Source of the DNA: Sphingomonas koreensis
Lineage (GTDB): Bacteria; Pseudomonadota; Alphaproteobacteria; Sphingomonadales; Sphingomonadaceae
Assembly (NCBI GenBank): GCA_006438735.1
Contig: RCZF01000001.1
Span: forward strand, 1-64,000
Length of the DNA stretch: 64,000 bases
Reading direction: 5' to 3'
Positions 44,174 to 52,543 of this stretch are shown piece by piece. Every line of letters starts with the position of its first letter. Position 1 is the stretch's first letter. The position numbers and the translations under genes are program-made. Under the pieces are notes generated by a model. It was not told where the DNA came from. It ran no database searches and worked only from the letters and a program-made list of their open reading frames with translations.

Positions 44174-45598
44174 TCAGGCCAATTCCCCGATCACCGACTT
44201 CACTTCCATGAATTCAGCGAGCCCGAACTTGCCATATTCGCGGCCGTTGCCCGATTGCTTGTACCCGCCGAACGGCACGTTGGGATCGGGATTGCCGGCG
44301 TTGACATAGACCATGCCGGCGCGCAGCCGCGGCACGAACGCCTTGGCCTTGGCGGGATCGCCCGACACCACGGCCGACAGCCCGTAATTGGTGTCGTTGG
44401 CGATGCTGATCGCGTCCTCGTCGTCTTCATAGGGAATGATCGTCACCACAGGTCCGAAGATCTCCTCGCGCGCGATCGTCATGTCGGTGCGCACGTTGGA
44501 AAACAGCGTCGGCTTGACGAAATAGCCGGTGTCCTGCCCGTCGGGCCGGCCGGGGCCGCCGGCTTCCAGCGTTGCGCCTTCCTCCATTCCCTTGCGGATC
44601 AGGCCCTGGATCTTGTCCCATTGCGCCTTGTTGACGACCGGGCCGATATGGCGGCCTTCCGCCATCGGATCGCCGGTCTGCGTCGCCTGCATCACTTGCT
44701 TGGCGATCGCCACCGCTTCGTCGTGCTGGCTCTTGTGGACCAGCATCCGCGTCGGCGCGATGCAGCTTTGCCCCGAATTGAGCAGCACGCCCATCAGCCC
44801 GCCGGGCACTGCCTTGTCGAGCGGTGCGCCTTCCAGAATGATGTTGGGCGATTTGCCGCCGAGTTCCTGATGCACGCGCTTGACGGTGTCGGCGGCGGTC
44901 TTGGCGACCATGATGCCGGCGCGGGTCGATCCGGTGAAGCTGACCATGTCGATATCGGGATGCGCCGAAAGCGCGGTGCCGACGCCGGGGCCGTCACCCT
45001 GGATAAGGTTGAACACGCCGGCCGGCACGCCGGCCTGGTCCATCACCTCGGCGAAGATCGCTGCCGAGCCGGGCGCTTCTTCGGAGGGTTTGAGGATCAT
45101 CGTATTGCCGGCCGCGAGGGCAGGGGCGACCTTGGCGAGGATCTGGTTCATCGGCCAGTTCCACGGCGTGATCAGCGCGACCACGCCGATCGGCTCATGC
45201 ATCACCTTGCTGGCGCCGACCTGCTCCTCGAAGGTGAACTCCTTGAGCGCCTTGATCGCTGCCATCAGATGGCCGACGCCGCTGCCTACCTGCGCGGTCT
45301 TCGCGATCGAAATCGGGCAGCCCATTTCCATCGCGATCGCCTTTGCGATGTCGTTTGCCCGGGCCTTATATTCCTCGGTGATCCGCTCGAGCAGCGCAAC
45401 GCGCTCGTCGACGCTGGTCTGCGAGAAGCTCTCGAACGCCTTGCGCGCCGCCTTCACCGCCTTGTCGACATCGGCCGCGCTGCCCAGCGTGATCTCGCTG
45501 CAGGCGGCTTCGGTGGCAGGGTTGATCACTTCGTGTCGCGTGCCGCCGTCGCTCTCGACCCATGCGCCGTCGATATACTGTTTGAGCCAGCTCTTCAT
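44174..45598 (-). CDS. Aldehyde dehydrogenase (NAD(P)-dependent)
   Basis: This enzyme oxidises aldehydes to acids. The 474-residue chain has PWNWPMNQI, SFTGSTRAGI, the general-base Glu in HQELGGKSPN and the catalytic Cys in NSGQSCIAPTR, and ends with the usual FGGYKQSGNGRE. ATG 45598 has GGAGGCGAGG before it; the open frame to 45679 is not used. It ends nine bases from the convergent MBL gene and is divergent from the quinone oxidoreductase. The specific aldehyde is not evident. Confidence 0.95.
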   Translation of the reverse strand: MKSWLKQYIDGAWVESDGGTRHEVINPATEAACSEITLGSAADVDKAVKAARKAFESFSQTSVDERVALLERITEEYKARANDIAKAIAMEMGCPISIAKTAQVGSGVGHLMAAIKALKEFTFEEQVGASKVMHEPIGVVALITPWNWPMNQILAKVAPALAAGNTMILKPSEEAPGSAAIFAEVMDQAGVPAGVFNLIQGDGPGVGTALSAHPDIDMVSFTGSTRAGIMVAKTAADTVKRVHQELGGKSPNIILEGAPLDKAVPGGLMGVLLNSGQSCIAPTRMLVHKSQHDEAVAIAKQVMQATQTGDPMAEGRHIGPVVNKAQWDKIQGLIRKGMEEGATLEAGGPGRPDGQDTGYFVKPTLFSNVRTDMTIAREEIFGPVVTIIPYEDDEDAISIANDTNYGLSAVVSGDPAKAKAFVPRLRAGMVYVNAGNPDPNVPFGGYKQSGNGREYGKFGLAEFMEVKSVIGELA

Positions 45599-45712
45599 CC
45601 TCGCCTCCGATTTTTTGAAACTGCGGTATGTGAGGCTGAAGATGGCGCGGCGGCCGATCGGTTGCAACCCGAAACGCATGGTCGGCGTTCGCTTAGGTTA
45701 AGGAGATCGACC

Positions 45713-46702
45713 ATGGCGCGTATTGCTCGCATCGAGAAAACAGGCGGCCCCGAGGTGATCGAGTGGATCGACCAGGACTTGCCCGACCCCGGGGCGGGCG
45801 AGGTCCGTATCCGATCGACCGCGGTCGGGCTAAACTTCATCGACATCTATCATCGCCGCGGCGGCTATCCGGTGCCGCTCCCAAGCGGGCTCGGGTCGGA
45901 AAGCGTCGGCGTGATCGAGGCGCTCGGGAAGGGCGTCACCGATCTGAAAATCGGCGACCGCGTCGGCACGTTCGGGCCCGAACTGGGCGCGTACGCCACG
46001 CACCGCAATCTGAAGGCCGAGCGCCTGATCAAATTGCCTGACGGCCCCGACGACAAGATCGCGGCGGCACTGCTGCTCAAAGGCGCGACCGCCGAATTCC
46101 TGATAGAGCGCTGCGCCAAGATCGAGGCGGGCCAGACGGTGCTGGTCCATGCCGCCGCCGGTGGGGTGGGGCATTTGCTGGTGGGCTGGCTGAAAGCGAT
46201 CGGCGCAATCGTGATCGGCACAGCGGGCAGCGACGACAAGGCCAGCCGGGCGACGGCCGCCGGCGCCAATCACGTCATTCGTCACAAGCAGGAAGACGTA
46301 GTGCAGCGCGTTCGCGACATCACCGATGGCAAGGGCGTCCCGGTCGTGTTCGACGGTGTCGGCAAGGCGACCTGGGCGCAATCGCTCGATTGCGCAGCGC
46401 GGCGCGGGCTCATCGTCAGCTTCGGTAGCGCCAGCGGGCCGGTCGAGGGCGTGTCGCTCGGGACGCTGTCGAGCAAGGGATCGCTGTTCGTCACGCGGCC
46501 GACGCTGTTCGATTATGCGGTCACGCGCGAAGAACGGCAGGCCACGCTCGATCGGGTGTTCGCAATGCTCGCGAAGGGCGCGATCAGCCCGGAGATCGGC
46601 CAGACCTTTGCGCTGGAGGATGTGGCCGAAGCGCACCGCCAGCTCGAGGCGGGCGAAACCCAGGGGGCGACGGTGCTGCTGCCCCAGAATCAGCCCGGAT
46701 AG
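45713..46702 (+). CDS. NADPH:quinone oxidoreductase (zeta-crystallin type)
   Basis: This medium-chain dehydrogenase/reductase lacks zinc ligands and reduces quinones with NADPH. It has 329 residues; motifs are GLNFIDIYHRRGGYPVPLPS, the NADPH loop VHAAAGGVGHLLVGW, and GSASGPVEGVSL. AAGGAGATCGACC precedes ATG 45713. It is divergent from the aldehyde dehydrogenase, suggesting a shared role in handling reactive carbonyls. Its end overlaps the convergent flavodoxin-like gene by 13 bases. Confidence 0.94.
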   Translation: MARIARIEKTGGPEVIEWIDQDLPDPGAGEVRIRSTAVGLNFIDIYHRRGGYPVPLPSGLGSESVGVIEALGKGVTDLKIGDRVGTFGPELGAYATHRNLKAERLIKLPDGPDDKIAAALLLKGATAEFLIERCAKIEAGQTVLVHAAAGGVGHLLVGWLKAIGAIVIGTAGSDDKASRATAAGANHVIRHKQEDVVQRVRDITDGKGVPVVFDGVGKATWAQSLDCAARRGLIVSFGSASGPVEGVSLGTLSSKGSLFVTRPTLFDYAVTREERQATLDRVFAMLAKGAISPEIGQTFALEDVAEAHRQLEAGETQGATVLLPQNQPG

Positions 46703-47298
46703 GGATTGTCCTTGAGCAGGCTGGCCAAGTGCGCGGCATTGCCCGCGACCATCTTTGCGGTCTTGGTCACGGCTTGGGGCGTATGCGCCAGATCCTTGAA
46801 GTCGGTCGATCCCATCGCCTCGCCGACCCAATAGCACGCCGCCACCGCGGGGATCGTCCAACCGGTGTCGTTCAGCGACTGGAACAGTTGCGCCGAAGAA
46901 AAATGCGCGCCGTCCTCGTTGCCGACGATCGCCGCCACCGCCACCTTGGAATAGCTCGGCATTCGCCCCTGTTCATCGGTCTCGCCGATAAACGCATCCA
47001 TGCGTTCGAGAACGCGCTTGGCGACGCTGCCGATCTGGCCCATCCAGATCGGGCCGCCGAAAATCAGAATATCATGCGCCAGGATTTTCTCGCGCAACGC
47101 CGGCCATGCGTCGCCGTCGCCCTCGTCGGAGGTGACGCCCGGCTTGATGTCGAGCGCGGCGACGCGAACGGTTTCGGTCAGCTCGACGTCCACCGCCTCG
47201 AATGCTTTCTTGAGCACCGCGATCATCGCGTCGGTGGAGGAGCTTTTCGCCGGATCGGCCTTGAGCGTGCAATTGAGTGCGAGGGCGCGGAGAGCCAT
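46690..47298 (-). CDS. Flavodoxin-fold NAD(P)H-dependent FMN reductase-like protein
   Basis: The 202-residue protein begins ALRALALNCTLK, the phosphate-binding start of the flavodoxin-like reductase fold, and has the FMN-contact segment GGPIWMGQIGSVAKRVLER. Members reduce FMN or quinones. ATG 47298 has GAGG seven bases upstream and gives the expected start; longer frames to 47421 do not. It is convergent with the quinone oxidoreductase. Confidence 0.88.
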   Translation of the reverse strand: MALRALALNCTLKADPAKSSSTDAMIAVLKKAFEAVDVELTETVRVAALDIKPGVTSDEGDGDAWPALREKILAHDILIFGGPIWMGQIGSVAKRVLERMDAFIGETDEQGRMPSYSKVAVAAIVGNEDGAHFSSAQLFQSLNDTGWTIPAVAACYWVGEAMGSTDFKDLAHTPQAVTKTAKMVAGNAAHLASLLKDNPYPG

Positions 47299-47420
47299 GA
47301 TCTGCCTCATGAATTCGATGTGCTGAATGTCAGACGGCCGGCGGGCACGGAGGTTCCACGCAGCGCCCGCGGAACCACGCAGCTTGATCTGGATTATGCG
47401 ACGACGGATCGATGGAGACA

Positions 47421-48674
47421 ATGATGGCGCGCGCGGCGACTGGCCACCTTCCGTCGCGGCGCGCCACCCGCCCGCTCGAGGCGCTCAACTTCTTCATGGC
47501 CGACGTCCAGGCGGGCATCGGGCCGTTCCTGGGCGTGTTCCTGCAATCACACGGCTGGGCGACCGGCGCGATCGGATCGGTGATGACGGCGGGCGGCGTC
47601 GCCGGCATGGTGATGACCGCGCCCGCCGGCGCGCTGATCGATGCGACCAAACGCAAGCGCTTGATCATCATCGTCACCGGTCTGTGCACGCTCGCCGCGT
47701 CTTTTCTGCTGCTGGTATCGCAAAAGCTGTGGGTGGTCGCTGCATCGCAAATTGCCACCGCAGTCGCTGGGGCGGCGATTGGGCCGGCGATGGCTGGCAT
47801 CACGCTCGGTATCGTTCGGCAGAAGGGCTTCAACCGCCAGAACGGTCGCAATCAGGCGTTCAATCACGCGGGTAACATGATCGGCGCGGCGTTGTCTGGC
47901 TGGCTCGGCTGGAAGTTCGGGCTGACCGCGGTGTTCTGGCTGGCGGCGGGGTTCGGCGTGTTCGCGATCCTCTCGGTATTGCTGATCCCCGAAAAGGCGA
48001 TCGACCACGCAGCGGCGCGGGGGCTGGAGCATGGTGACGACGAGAGTGCGGGCCAGGCGCAGGGGTTTCGCGTGCTGGCGGAAAACAAACCACTGCTGAT
48101 CCTCGCCGCTAGTCTTGCCTGTTTTCACCTCGGCAACGGCGCGATGTTGCCGCTCTACGGCCTCGCCGTCGTCGCCAAGGGTAATGCCAATCCGGCGGCG
48201 TTCACCGCGACGACGATCGTTATCGCCCAAGCGGTGATGATCGTCGCCACCATCGTCGCGGCGCGGCTGGCGGCGGCGCGCGGCTATTGGCTGGTAATGC
48301 TGATCTCGTTTCTCGCGCTGCCGATCCGCGGACTGATCGCGGCGAGCGTCATCGCCAAATGGGGCGTCTTTCCCGTGCAGATGCTGGACGGCATCGGCGC
48401 CGGGTTGCAAAGCGTGGCAGTGCCCGGGCTGGTCGCGTGCCTGCTCGCCGGCACGGGGCGCGTTAACGTGGGGCAGGGCGCAGTGATGACGGTGCAGGGG
48501 CTCGGCGCGTCGCTCAGCCCGGCGATCGGGGGATGGATGGCGCAATATCTCGGCTATTCGGCGACGTTCCTGATCCTCGGCAGCTTCGCCTTGGGATCGC
48601 TCGCCTTGTGGATCGGCTTCGGCGCGACGTTGCGCCCGGCCTGCGCCGGCGCTCGGGATTCGGCCCCGACATGA
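47421..48674 (+). CDS. MFS transporter
   Basis: The 417-residue protein has twelve predicted helices. Its N-terminal half reads ALNFFMADVQAGIGPFLGVF and has the loop motif GALIDATKRKRLI between helices 2 and 3. This resembles MFS proteins of the drug or metabolite efflux type. The ATG at 47421 has GGAG just upstream; ATG 47412 is also open. Its stop overlaps the start of the next transporter gene as ATGA, so they are coupled. Substrate unknown. Confidence 0.9.
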   Translation: MMARAATGHLPSRRATRPLEALNFFMADVQAGIGPFLGVFLQSHGWATGAIGSVMTAGGVAGMVMTAPAGALIDATKRKRLIIIVTGLCTLAASFLLLVSQKLWVVAASQIATAVAGAAIGPAMAGITLGIVRQKGFNRQNGRNQAFNHAGNMIGAALSGWLGWKFGLTAVFWLAAGFGVFAILSVLLIPEKAIDHAAARGLEHGDDESAGQAQGFRVLAENKPLLILAASLACFHLGNGAMLPLYGLAVVAKGNANPAAFTATTIVIAQAVMIVATIVAARLAAARGYWLVMLISFLALPIRGLIAASVIAKWGVFPVQMLDGIGAGLQSVAVPGLVACLLAGTGRVNVGQGAVMTVQGLGASLSPAIGGWMAQYLGYSATFLILGSFALGSLALWIGFGATLRPACAGARDSAPT

Positions 48675-49924
48675 CGTCGGCGGCGGGCGCGACGATCGCA
48701 ATCTGCCTGATCGCGACGCTCGGGATATTGATCCGGCCGTGGCGGCTGCCCGAGGCGATCTGGCCGTGCCTGGGCGCGGTGGCGCTGATCGCCTTCGGGC
48801 TGTTGCCGATGCGCTTGGCCGGCATCGCAATCGCCAAGGGGAGCGACGTCTATCTTTTTCTGATCGGCATGATGCTGCTGTCCGAAATGGCGCGGCGCGA
48901 AGGATTGTTCGATTGGCTCGCGGGCCATGCGGTGCGCTGGGCGCGGGGATCGCGGCTGCGGCTGTTCGGGCTGGTCTATGCGATCGGCGCCGTGGTGACG
49001 ACATTCATGTCGAACGATGCGACTGCGGTGGTGATGACGCCGGCGGTGTTCGCCGCCTGCCGCAAGGCCGAGGCTGATCCCTTGCCCGCGCTGTTCGCCT
49101 GCGCGTTGATCGCCAATGCGGCGAGCTTCGTGCTGCCGATCTCCAACCCGGCCAATCTCGTGCTTTACGGCGGGGCGATGCCGCCGCTCGGGGCGTGGCT
49201 GGCGTCGTTCGCACTGCCGTCGGCGCTGTCGATCGGCGCGACCTATGTTGCGCTGCGCTTGGTGATGCGGGAGCGGCTGGCGGGGGGCTGCATTCACCAG
49301 GTCGATGTCGATTTGCTGAGCAGCGGTGGCCGCATTGCTTTCCTGGGCATTGCCGTGACTGCGCTGTTGCTATTGACGATGTCGGCGCTCAATCAGCCGC
49401 TCGGCTTGCCGACGGCGCTGGCGGGAATCATCACTGCGACGATTCTCCTGCTGCGTGAGCGGCGCGGCGGCTGGGCCGTGCTCCGATCGATCTCATGGAG
49501 CGTGCTGCCGCTGGTCGCGGGGCTGTTTGTGCTGGTCGAAGCGCTTGCCCATATCGGACTGATCGACCTGCTTGCGACCGCCATCGCCCGCGGCTCGGCC
49601 ACGGCGCCTCAGGCTACCGCTGCGGCGCTTGGCGGCGGCGTTGCGCTCGGTTCCAATGCGATCAACAATTTGCCCGCCGGGCTGATCGCCAGCACGGCGA
49701 TCTTTCAAGCGCATCCCGCCAAGGTGATCACCGACGCGGCGCTGATCGGCGTCGATCTCGGGCCCAATCTGTCGATCACCGGCAGCCTGGCGACGATCCT
49801 GTGGCTGACCGCTATCCGGCGCGAAGGCGGTGACGTAACTTTCGGCCGCTTCCTCAAAGTCGGCGCGCTCGTGATGCCGCCGGCGCTTGTGCTGGCGCTC
49901 GCCGCGCGGATCGCGTTGGGATGA
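48671..49924 (+). CDS. ArsB/NhaD-type ion transporter (SLC13 superfamily)
   Basis: The 417-residue membrane protein has eleven or so helices. It carries the paired half-site motifs of the arsenite/citrate permease superfamily: TTFMSNDATAVVMTPAV and VLPISNPANLVLYGG, then NAINNLPAGLIAS and GVDLGPNLSITGSLATILW. It is coupled to the MFS gene by ATGA. No arsR or arsC is nearby, so an arsenite role is unproven; another anion is possible. Confidence 0.88.
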   Translation: MTSAAGATIAICLIATLGILIRPWRLPEAIWPCLGAVALIAFGLLPMRLAGIAIAKGSDVYLFLIGMMLLSEMARREGLFDWLAGHAVRWARGSRLRLFGLVYAIGAVVTTFMSNDATAVVMTPAVFAACRKAEADPLPALFACALIANAASFVLPISNPANLVLYGGAMPPLGAWLASFALPSALSIGATYVALRLVMRERLAGGCIHQVDVDLLSSGGRIAFLGIAVTALLLLTMSALNQPLGLPTALAGIITATILLLRERRGGWAVLRSISWSVLPLVAGLFVLVEALAHIGLIDLLATAIARGSATAPQATAAALGGGVALGSNAINNLPAGLIASTAIFQAHPAKVITDAALIGVDLGPNLSITGSLATILWLTAIRREGGDVTFGRFLKVGALVMPPALVLALAARIALG

Positions 49925-49927
49925 TCG

Positions 49928-49957
49928 AGGGTCGCGCGGTTATCCGCGTCGCGACCT
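49928..49957. terminator. Hairpin between convergent genes
   Basis: The inverted repeat GGTCGCG and CGCGACC around a short GC-rich loop lies between the ArsB-like gene and the convergent small gene. No T-run is present; a shared terminator is possible. Confidence 0.4.
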
Positions 49958-50173
49958 TCAGGCCGTAGACTGGCCCGCAAGGGGCGCCTGATCCGGTTGT
50001 CCCGCCGCGTCGATTACGCAGGCCTTCTGGAGCTTGGCTTGCGCGGCGATCGCGCTTTCCAGCCCGATCCGCGCCATGTCGAGGCCGATACCGACATCGA
50101 CCAATCCAAGCCCATCGGCATCCTGCAGATCGGCGACGACCCGAGCATGAAGCGCGTAAAGAGAATCGAGCAT
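49958..50173 (-). CDS. Small protein, 71 residues, unknown
   Basis: From ATG 50173 (MLDSLYALHARVVADLQDAD) the product is a short helical protein, with IGLDMARIGLESAIAAQAKL as a second helix and a loose tail. GTG 50188 is also an open start. It follows the winged-helix gene in the same direction after a short gap and looks coding by amino-acid composition. No family recognised. Confidence 0.6.
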   Translation of the reverse strand: MLDSLYALHARVVADLQDADGLGLVDVGIGLDMARIGLESAIAAQAKLQKACVIDAAGQPDQAPLAGQSTA

Positions 50174-50221
50174 GGCGCGCTTTACCACGCCGACGCGCCG
50201 ATGGCATCCGCACGCCCGAGC

Positions 50222-50692
50222 CTAATGATCCGAAACGAATGTTTGCAACAACCAGTGCTCGATCTTCTCGGCGACGCCGTCGCTGAGTTCGAGCCAGGTG
50301 AACCGATGATCCGCATGATCCGGCCGGCGAACGACCAGGCTGCACGCCTCAAGCTTGCCGATCCAGCGGAGCGCTGTCGATCCGGGGACGGCCGCGGCGA
50401 TGCACGCGCTCGAAATCGACACGGGCCGCCGATCCGCTTCGGCGATATACAGCGCGAGCAGCATATCCCACGCCGGATCGCTGAACAGCCCGGTGGGGAA
50501 AATCGCCTCGCGACGCCGGCGCGCCTTCAGATATTTCCGCGCGGTCGTGACCGCCTCGCTGTGGTGCGTGTCCGATTCCTTGGTTCGCTTCGCTTCTGGG
50601 TAACCGGCACCGCGGCCAGCCGCTGCGTGGAGCGCCGCAGCGAACTCAGCCGCGTCGCTGGCGTCGAGGCCGCGCTCGGAACCCTCGCTCAC
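50222..50692 (-). CDS. Winged-helix DNA-binding protein, MarR-like
   Basis: The 156-residue protein has the segment REAIFPTGLFSDPAWDMLLA, then SISSACIAAAVPGSTALRWI as helix-turn-helix, then a wing (LEACSLVVRRPDHADHRFTW). This is the MarR-like regulator layout common in sphingomonads, where several paralogues occur. The N-terminal about 60 residues are loose and charged. It overlaps the upstream membrane protein by 47 bases, so the two are coupled. Target unknown. Confidence 0.82.
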   Translation of the reverse strand: MSEGSERGLDASDAAEFAAALHAAAGRGAGYPEAKRTKESDTHHSEAVTTARKYLKARRRREAIFPTGLFSDPAWDMLLALYIAEADRRPVSISSACIAAAVPGSTALRWIGKLEACSLVVRRPDHADHRFTWLELSDGVAEKIEHWLLQTFVSDH

Positions 50693-51089
50693 GATCGGCC
50701 TCCCAATCCATGATCACGCCGATAAGCAGCACCACGAGCTTCGGCAGCGACCAGACCGACTCCATCAAAAAATATATTCGATAGCCGTAGCTGCCGGCGA
50801 GCATCGCTTCGAAATGCGCCGCGACGGTCAGCACGTGAAAGCCGGTGATCCAGATCGGCCAATAATGCCGGCTGTTCAGCGTCACCGCGAGCAGCCCGAT
50901 CAGCAGCGCGATGTCGATGATCATCGTCGGAATTTGGGGATGGCTCCAGATCGAATCGTAGCCAAAAGCGATGCGTGTCGCAACGACTGCGCTCACGTAA
51001 AGAAATGCAATCCATCGGCCGTCCTTTCCGCCGAGCAGTGCGGCGATCGCGCAACTGATTATCGTCAGCGTGTTGAAGAGGATCGCCAT
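50646..51089 (-). CDS. Four-helix membrane protein, unknown
   Basis: The 147-residue chain has four hydrophobic helices, for example ILFNTLTIISCAIAALLGG, MIIDIALLIGLLAVTL and LPKLVVLLIGVIM, and a basic tail (RERGFRARPRRQRRG) that extends over the start of the winged-helix gene. Comparable small integral proteins are common in sphingomonads next to regulator genes, but I cannot name a family. Confidence 0.78.
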   Translation of the reverse strand: MAILFNTLTIISCAIAALLGGKDGRWIAFLYVSAVVATRIAFGYDSIWSHPQIPTMIIDIALLIGLLAVTLNSRHYWPIWITGFHVLTVAAHFEAMLAGSYGYRIYFLMESVWSLPKLVVLLIGVIMDWEADRERGFRARPRRQRRG

Positions 51090-51154
51090 TATCGATTTCC
51101 CAGCCTTCGGCTTGCGACGATGCTCGGAGGATCAATGGCGTTCATGCGATTGGG

Positions 51155-51511
51155 TCAGGCGACCGCGCTTGTCGTCTCAAAGCTGGATCCCGGCGTCGTT
51201 CCGGCTTGGCCCATTGGGCCGCCGCCGGGGCACCCCTCCAGCATGTCTGCGAACCCCTGTTCACGCGCCACGCTGTGCAACAAGGCGATCGATTGCTGAA
51301 ACGATCCGCGGCTATCGACCAGCGCGCCGGCGCTCTTGTGCAACGCCTGATACAGCTTCTGCGACGTGCAGATCGGCACGGACATCGTCTTCGACGCCTG
51401 AAGTACCGAGGCGAACAATTGCGTGTGATGAAGCAGCGCGTCGTCGGTTGCGGACAGGGCGGATTTGGTGTCGGCCGCGATAACGGTTGCGGCATTGAGC
51501 TGAGCAGCCAT
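51155..51511 (-). CDS. Small helical protein, 118 residues, unknown
   Basis: ATG 51511 is preceded by GGGAGAATTTT. The product AAQLNAATVIAADTKSALSA continues with long amphipathic helices (LLHHTQLFASVLQASKTM, LYQALHKSAGALVDSR) and a glycine-rich end. No signal peptide or membrane helix. It lies 33 bases after the LuxR-type gene in the same direction. Not recognised. Confidence 0.68.
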   Translation of the reverse strand: MAAQLNAATVIAADTKSALSATDDALLHHTQLFASVLQASKTMSVPICTSQKLYQALHKSAGALVDSRGSFQQSIALLHSVAREQGFADMLEGCPGGGPMGQAGTTPGSSFETTSAVA

Positions 51512-51544
51512 AAAATTCTCCCGAATTACCGCAGCCGGAAGGGC

Positions 51545-51997
51545 TCAGCGTAGCAGCCAAAGAAGCCCCACGCCGACCAGGACGATCACGATGAACACCG
51601 TGAACGAGACCGCGGCAACTTTGATGATCGAGAGGAAAATCTCGGTCCGGTTGAGGTCATGCCGTCGTCCACCGATCGGCGGGACCGAAAGCAGCCACCG
51701 TAGCCCGGTGACGACGCCATGAACCCCAACATCGAGCGGCCGGGCAAGCCGCGAAAATCTTGATACAGAAACCGATACAGAAGATTGATCCGCAGCTTGC
51801 TGAAGCTCTAAGAGCCGCTTCGCCGCGGCTTCGCGGCCTTGGACGCCCAACTCGACTGCAGCTCGAGAAAGATAATTGTCGATCGACGAAGGACTTAAGC
51901 CGGTACGCTCGGCGATCGCCTTCGAACTGGTGACGCCGTCCGCCACCCACCGCAGGCATTCGACCTGCCGACTACTGAGATCACGAATCTGTTTCAT
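51545..51997 (-). CDS. LuxR-type helix-turn-helix protein with a C-terminal membrane anchor
   Basis: The first about 60 residues form a GerE/LuxR helix-turn-helix (LSSRQVECLRWVADGVTSSK, then ERTGLSPSSIDNYLSRAAVE). After a linker a single hydrophobic helix (VAAVSFTVFIVIVLVGVGLL) ends the protein, so DNA binding would occur at the inner membrane. It has no receiver or autoinducer domain. The 150-residue start at ATG 51997 (MKQIRDLSSRQ) is preferred over 52015. It lies between the receiver gene and the 118-residue protein. Confidence 0.85.
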   Translation of the reverse strand: MKQIRDLSSRQVECLRWVADGVTSSKAIAERTGLSPSSIDNYLSRAAVELGVQGREAAAKRLLELQQAADQSSVSVSVSRFSRLARPLDVGVHGVVTGLRWLLSVPPIGGRRHDLNRTEIFLSIIKVAAVSFTVFIVIVLVGVGLLWLLR

Positions 51998-52094
51998 CGG
52001 CGCGATGGGTAGCACAGATCGACCGTTATCGAGGGACGATGAGCGGCGTCACTTGCGATTTTTCAGTGCTCGGCTCGGCCCGCGCGCGCTTCAC

Positions 52095-52541
52095 TCATCT
52101 CCACGTTGCGGCGAAACGCGGCGAGGCCGTGAAGCTCGCCGGCGGCGAATTGCTGGGCGGCGGATCGCAGACCCCCTCTTCGATGAAGCGCATCGCCGAC
52201 GTCAGTCCTGCGCGCGAGAACGGCTTGGGGATTACGCCGTGGCCGCCAGCGAAATCGTCGGGTATCTTCTTCGGATTGGCGGTCACATAAACGATTACCG
52301 CGCAGGCCCATTGGCGATGAATATAAGCGCAGACATCCACACCGCAGTCGCCGTGAGCAAGCTGCATATCGACAAAGGCGATGTCGGGTGCGACATCACC
52401 CAGCGCCATGGTATCGCGCAGCGACGCCGCCTCGCCGACAACGACGTGGCCGGCGTCTTCGATCATCGCTTCCAGGTCCATCACGAGCAACGCTTCATCC
52501 TCGACGATGAGGATGCGCAATGGGGCTTCGGGGCGCGACAC
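52095..52541 (-). CDS. Single-domain response regulator
   Basis: A receiver domain: acidic pocket VEDEALLVMD, phospho-acceptor in FVDMQLAHGD, a Thr in YVTANPKK and the Lys in IPKPFS. There is no output domain; about 35 residues of Pro/Ser-rich tail follow. I chose GTG 52541 because GGAGAGC lies before it and it starts two bases after the kinase stop. It should receive phosphate from the LOV kinase and may pass it on, for example to the general stress system. Confidence 0.9.
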   Translation of the reverse strand: MSRPEAPLRILIVEDEALLVMDLEAMIEDAGHVVVGEAASLRDTMALGDVAPDIAFVDMQLAHGDCGVDVCAYIHRQWACAVIVYVTANPKKIPDDFAGGHGVIPKPFSRAGLTSAMRFIEEGVCDPPPSNSPPASFTASPRFAATWR

Positions 52542-52543
52542 GA

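Noticed and set aside
44255..45712. Upstream extension of the quinone oxidoreductase frame
   Set aside because: It is the antisense of the aldehyde dehydrogenase; the real start at 45713 has AAGGAG and the family N-terminus.
50001..50713. Plus-strand open frame opposite the winged-helix gene
   Set aside because: Arg/Pro-rich shadow; the minus-strand winged-helix protein has a recognisable fold and coupled neighbours.
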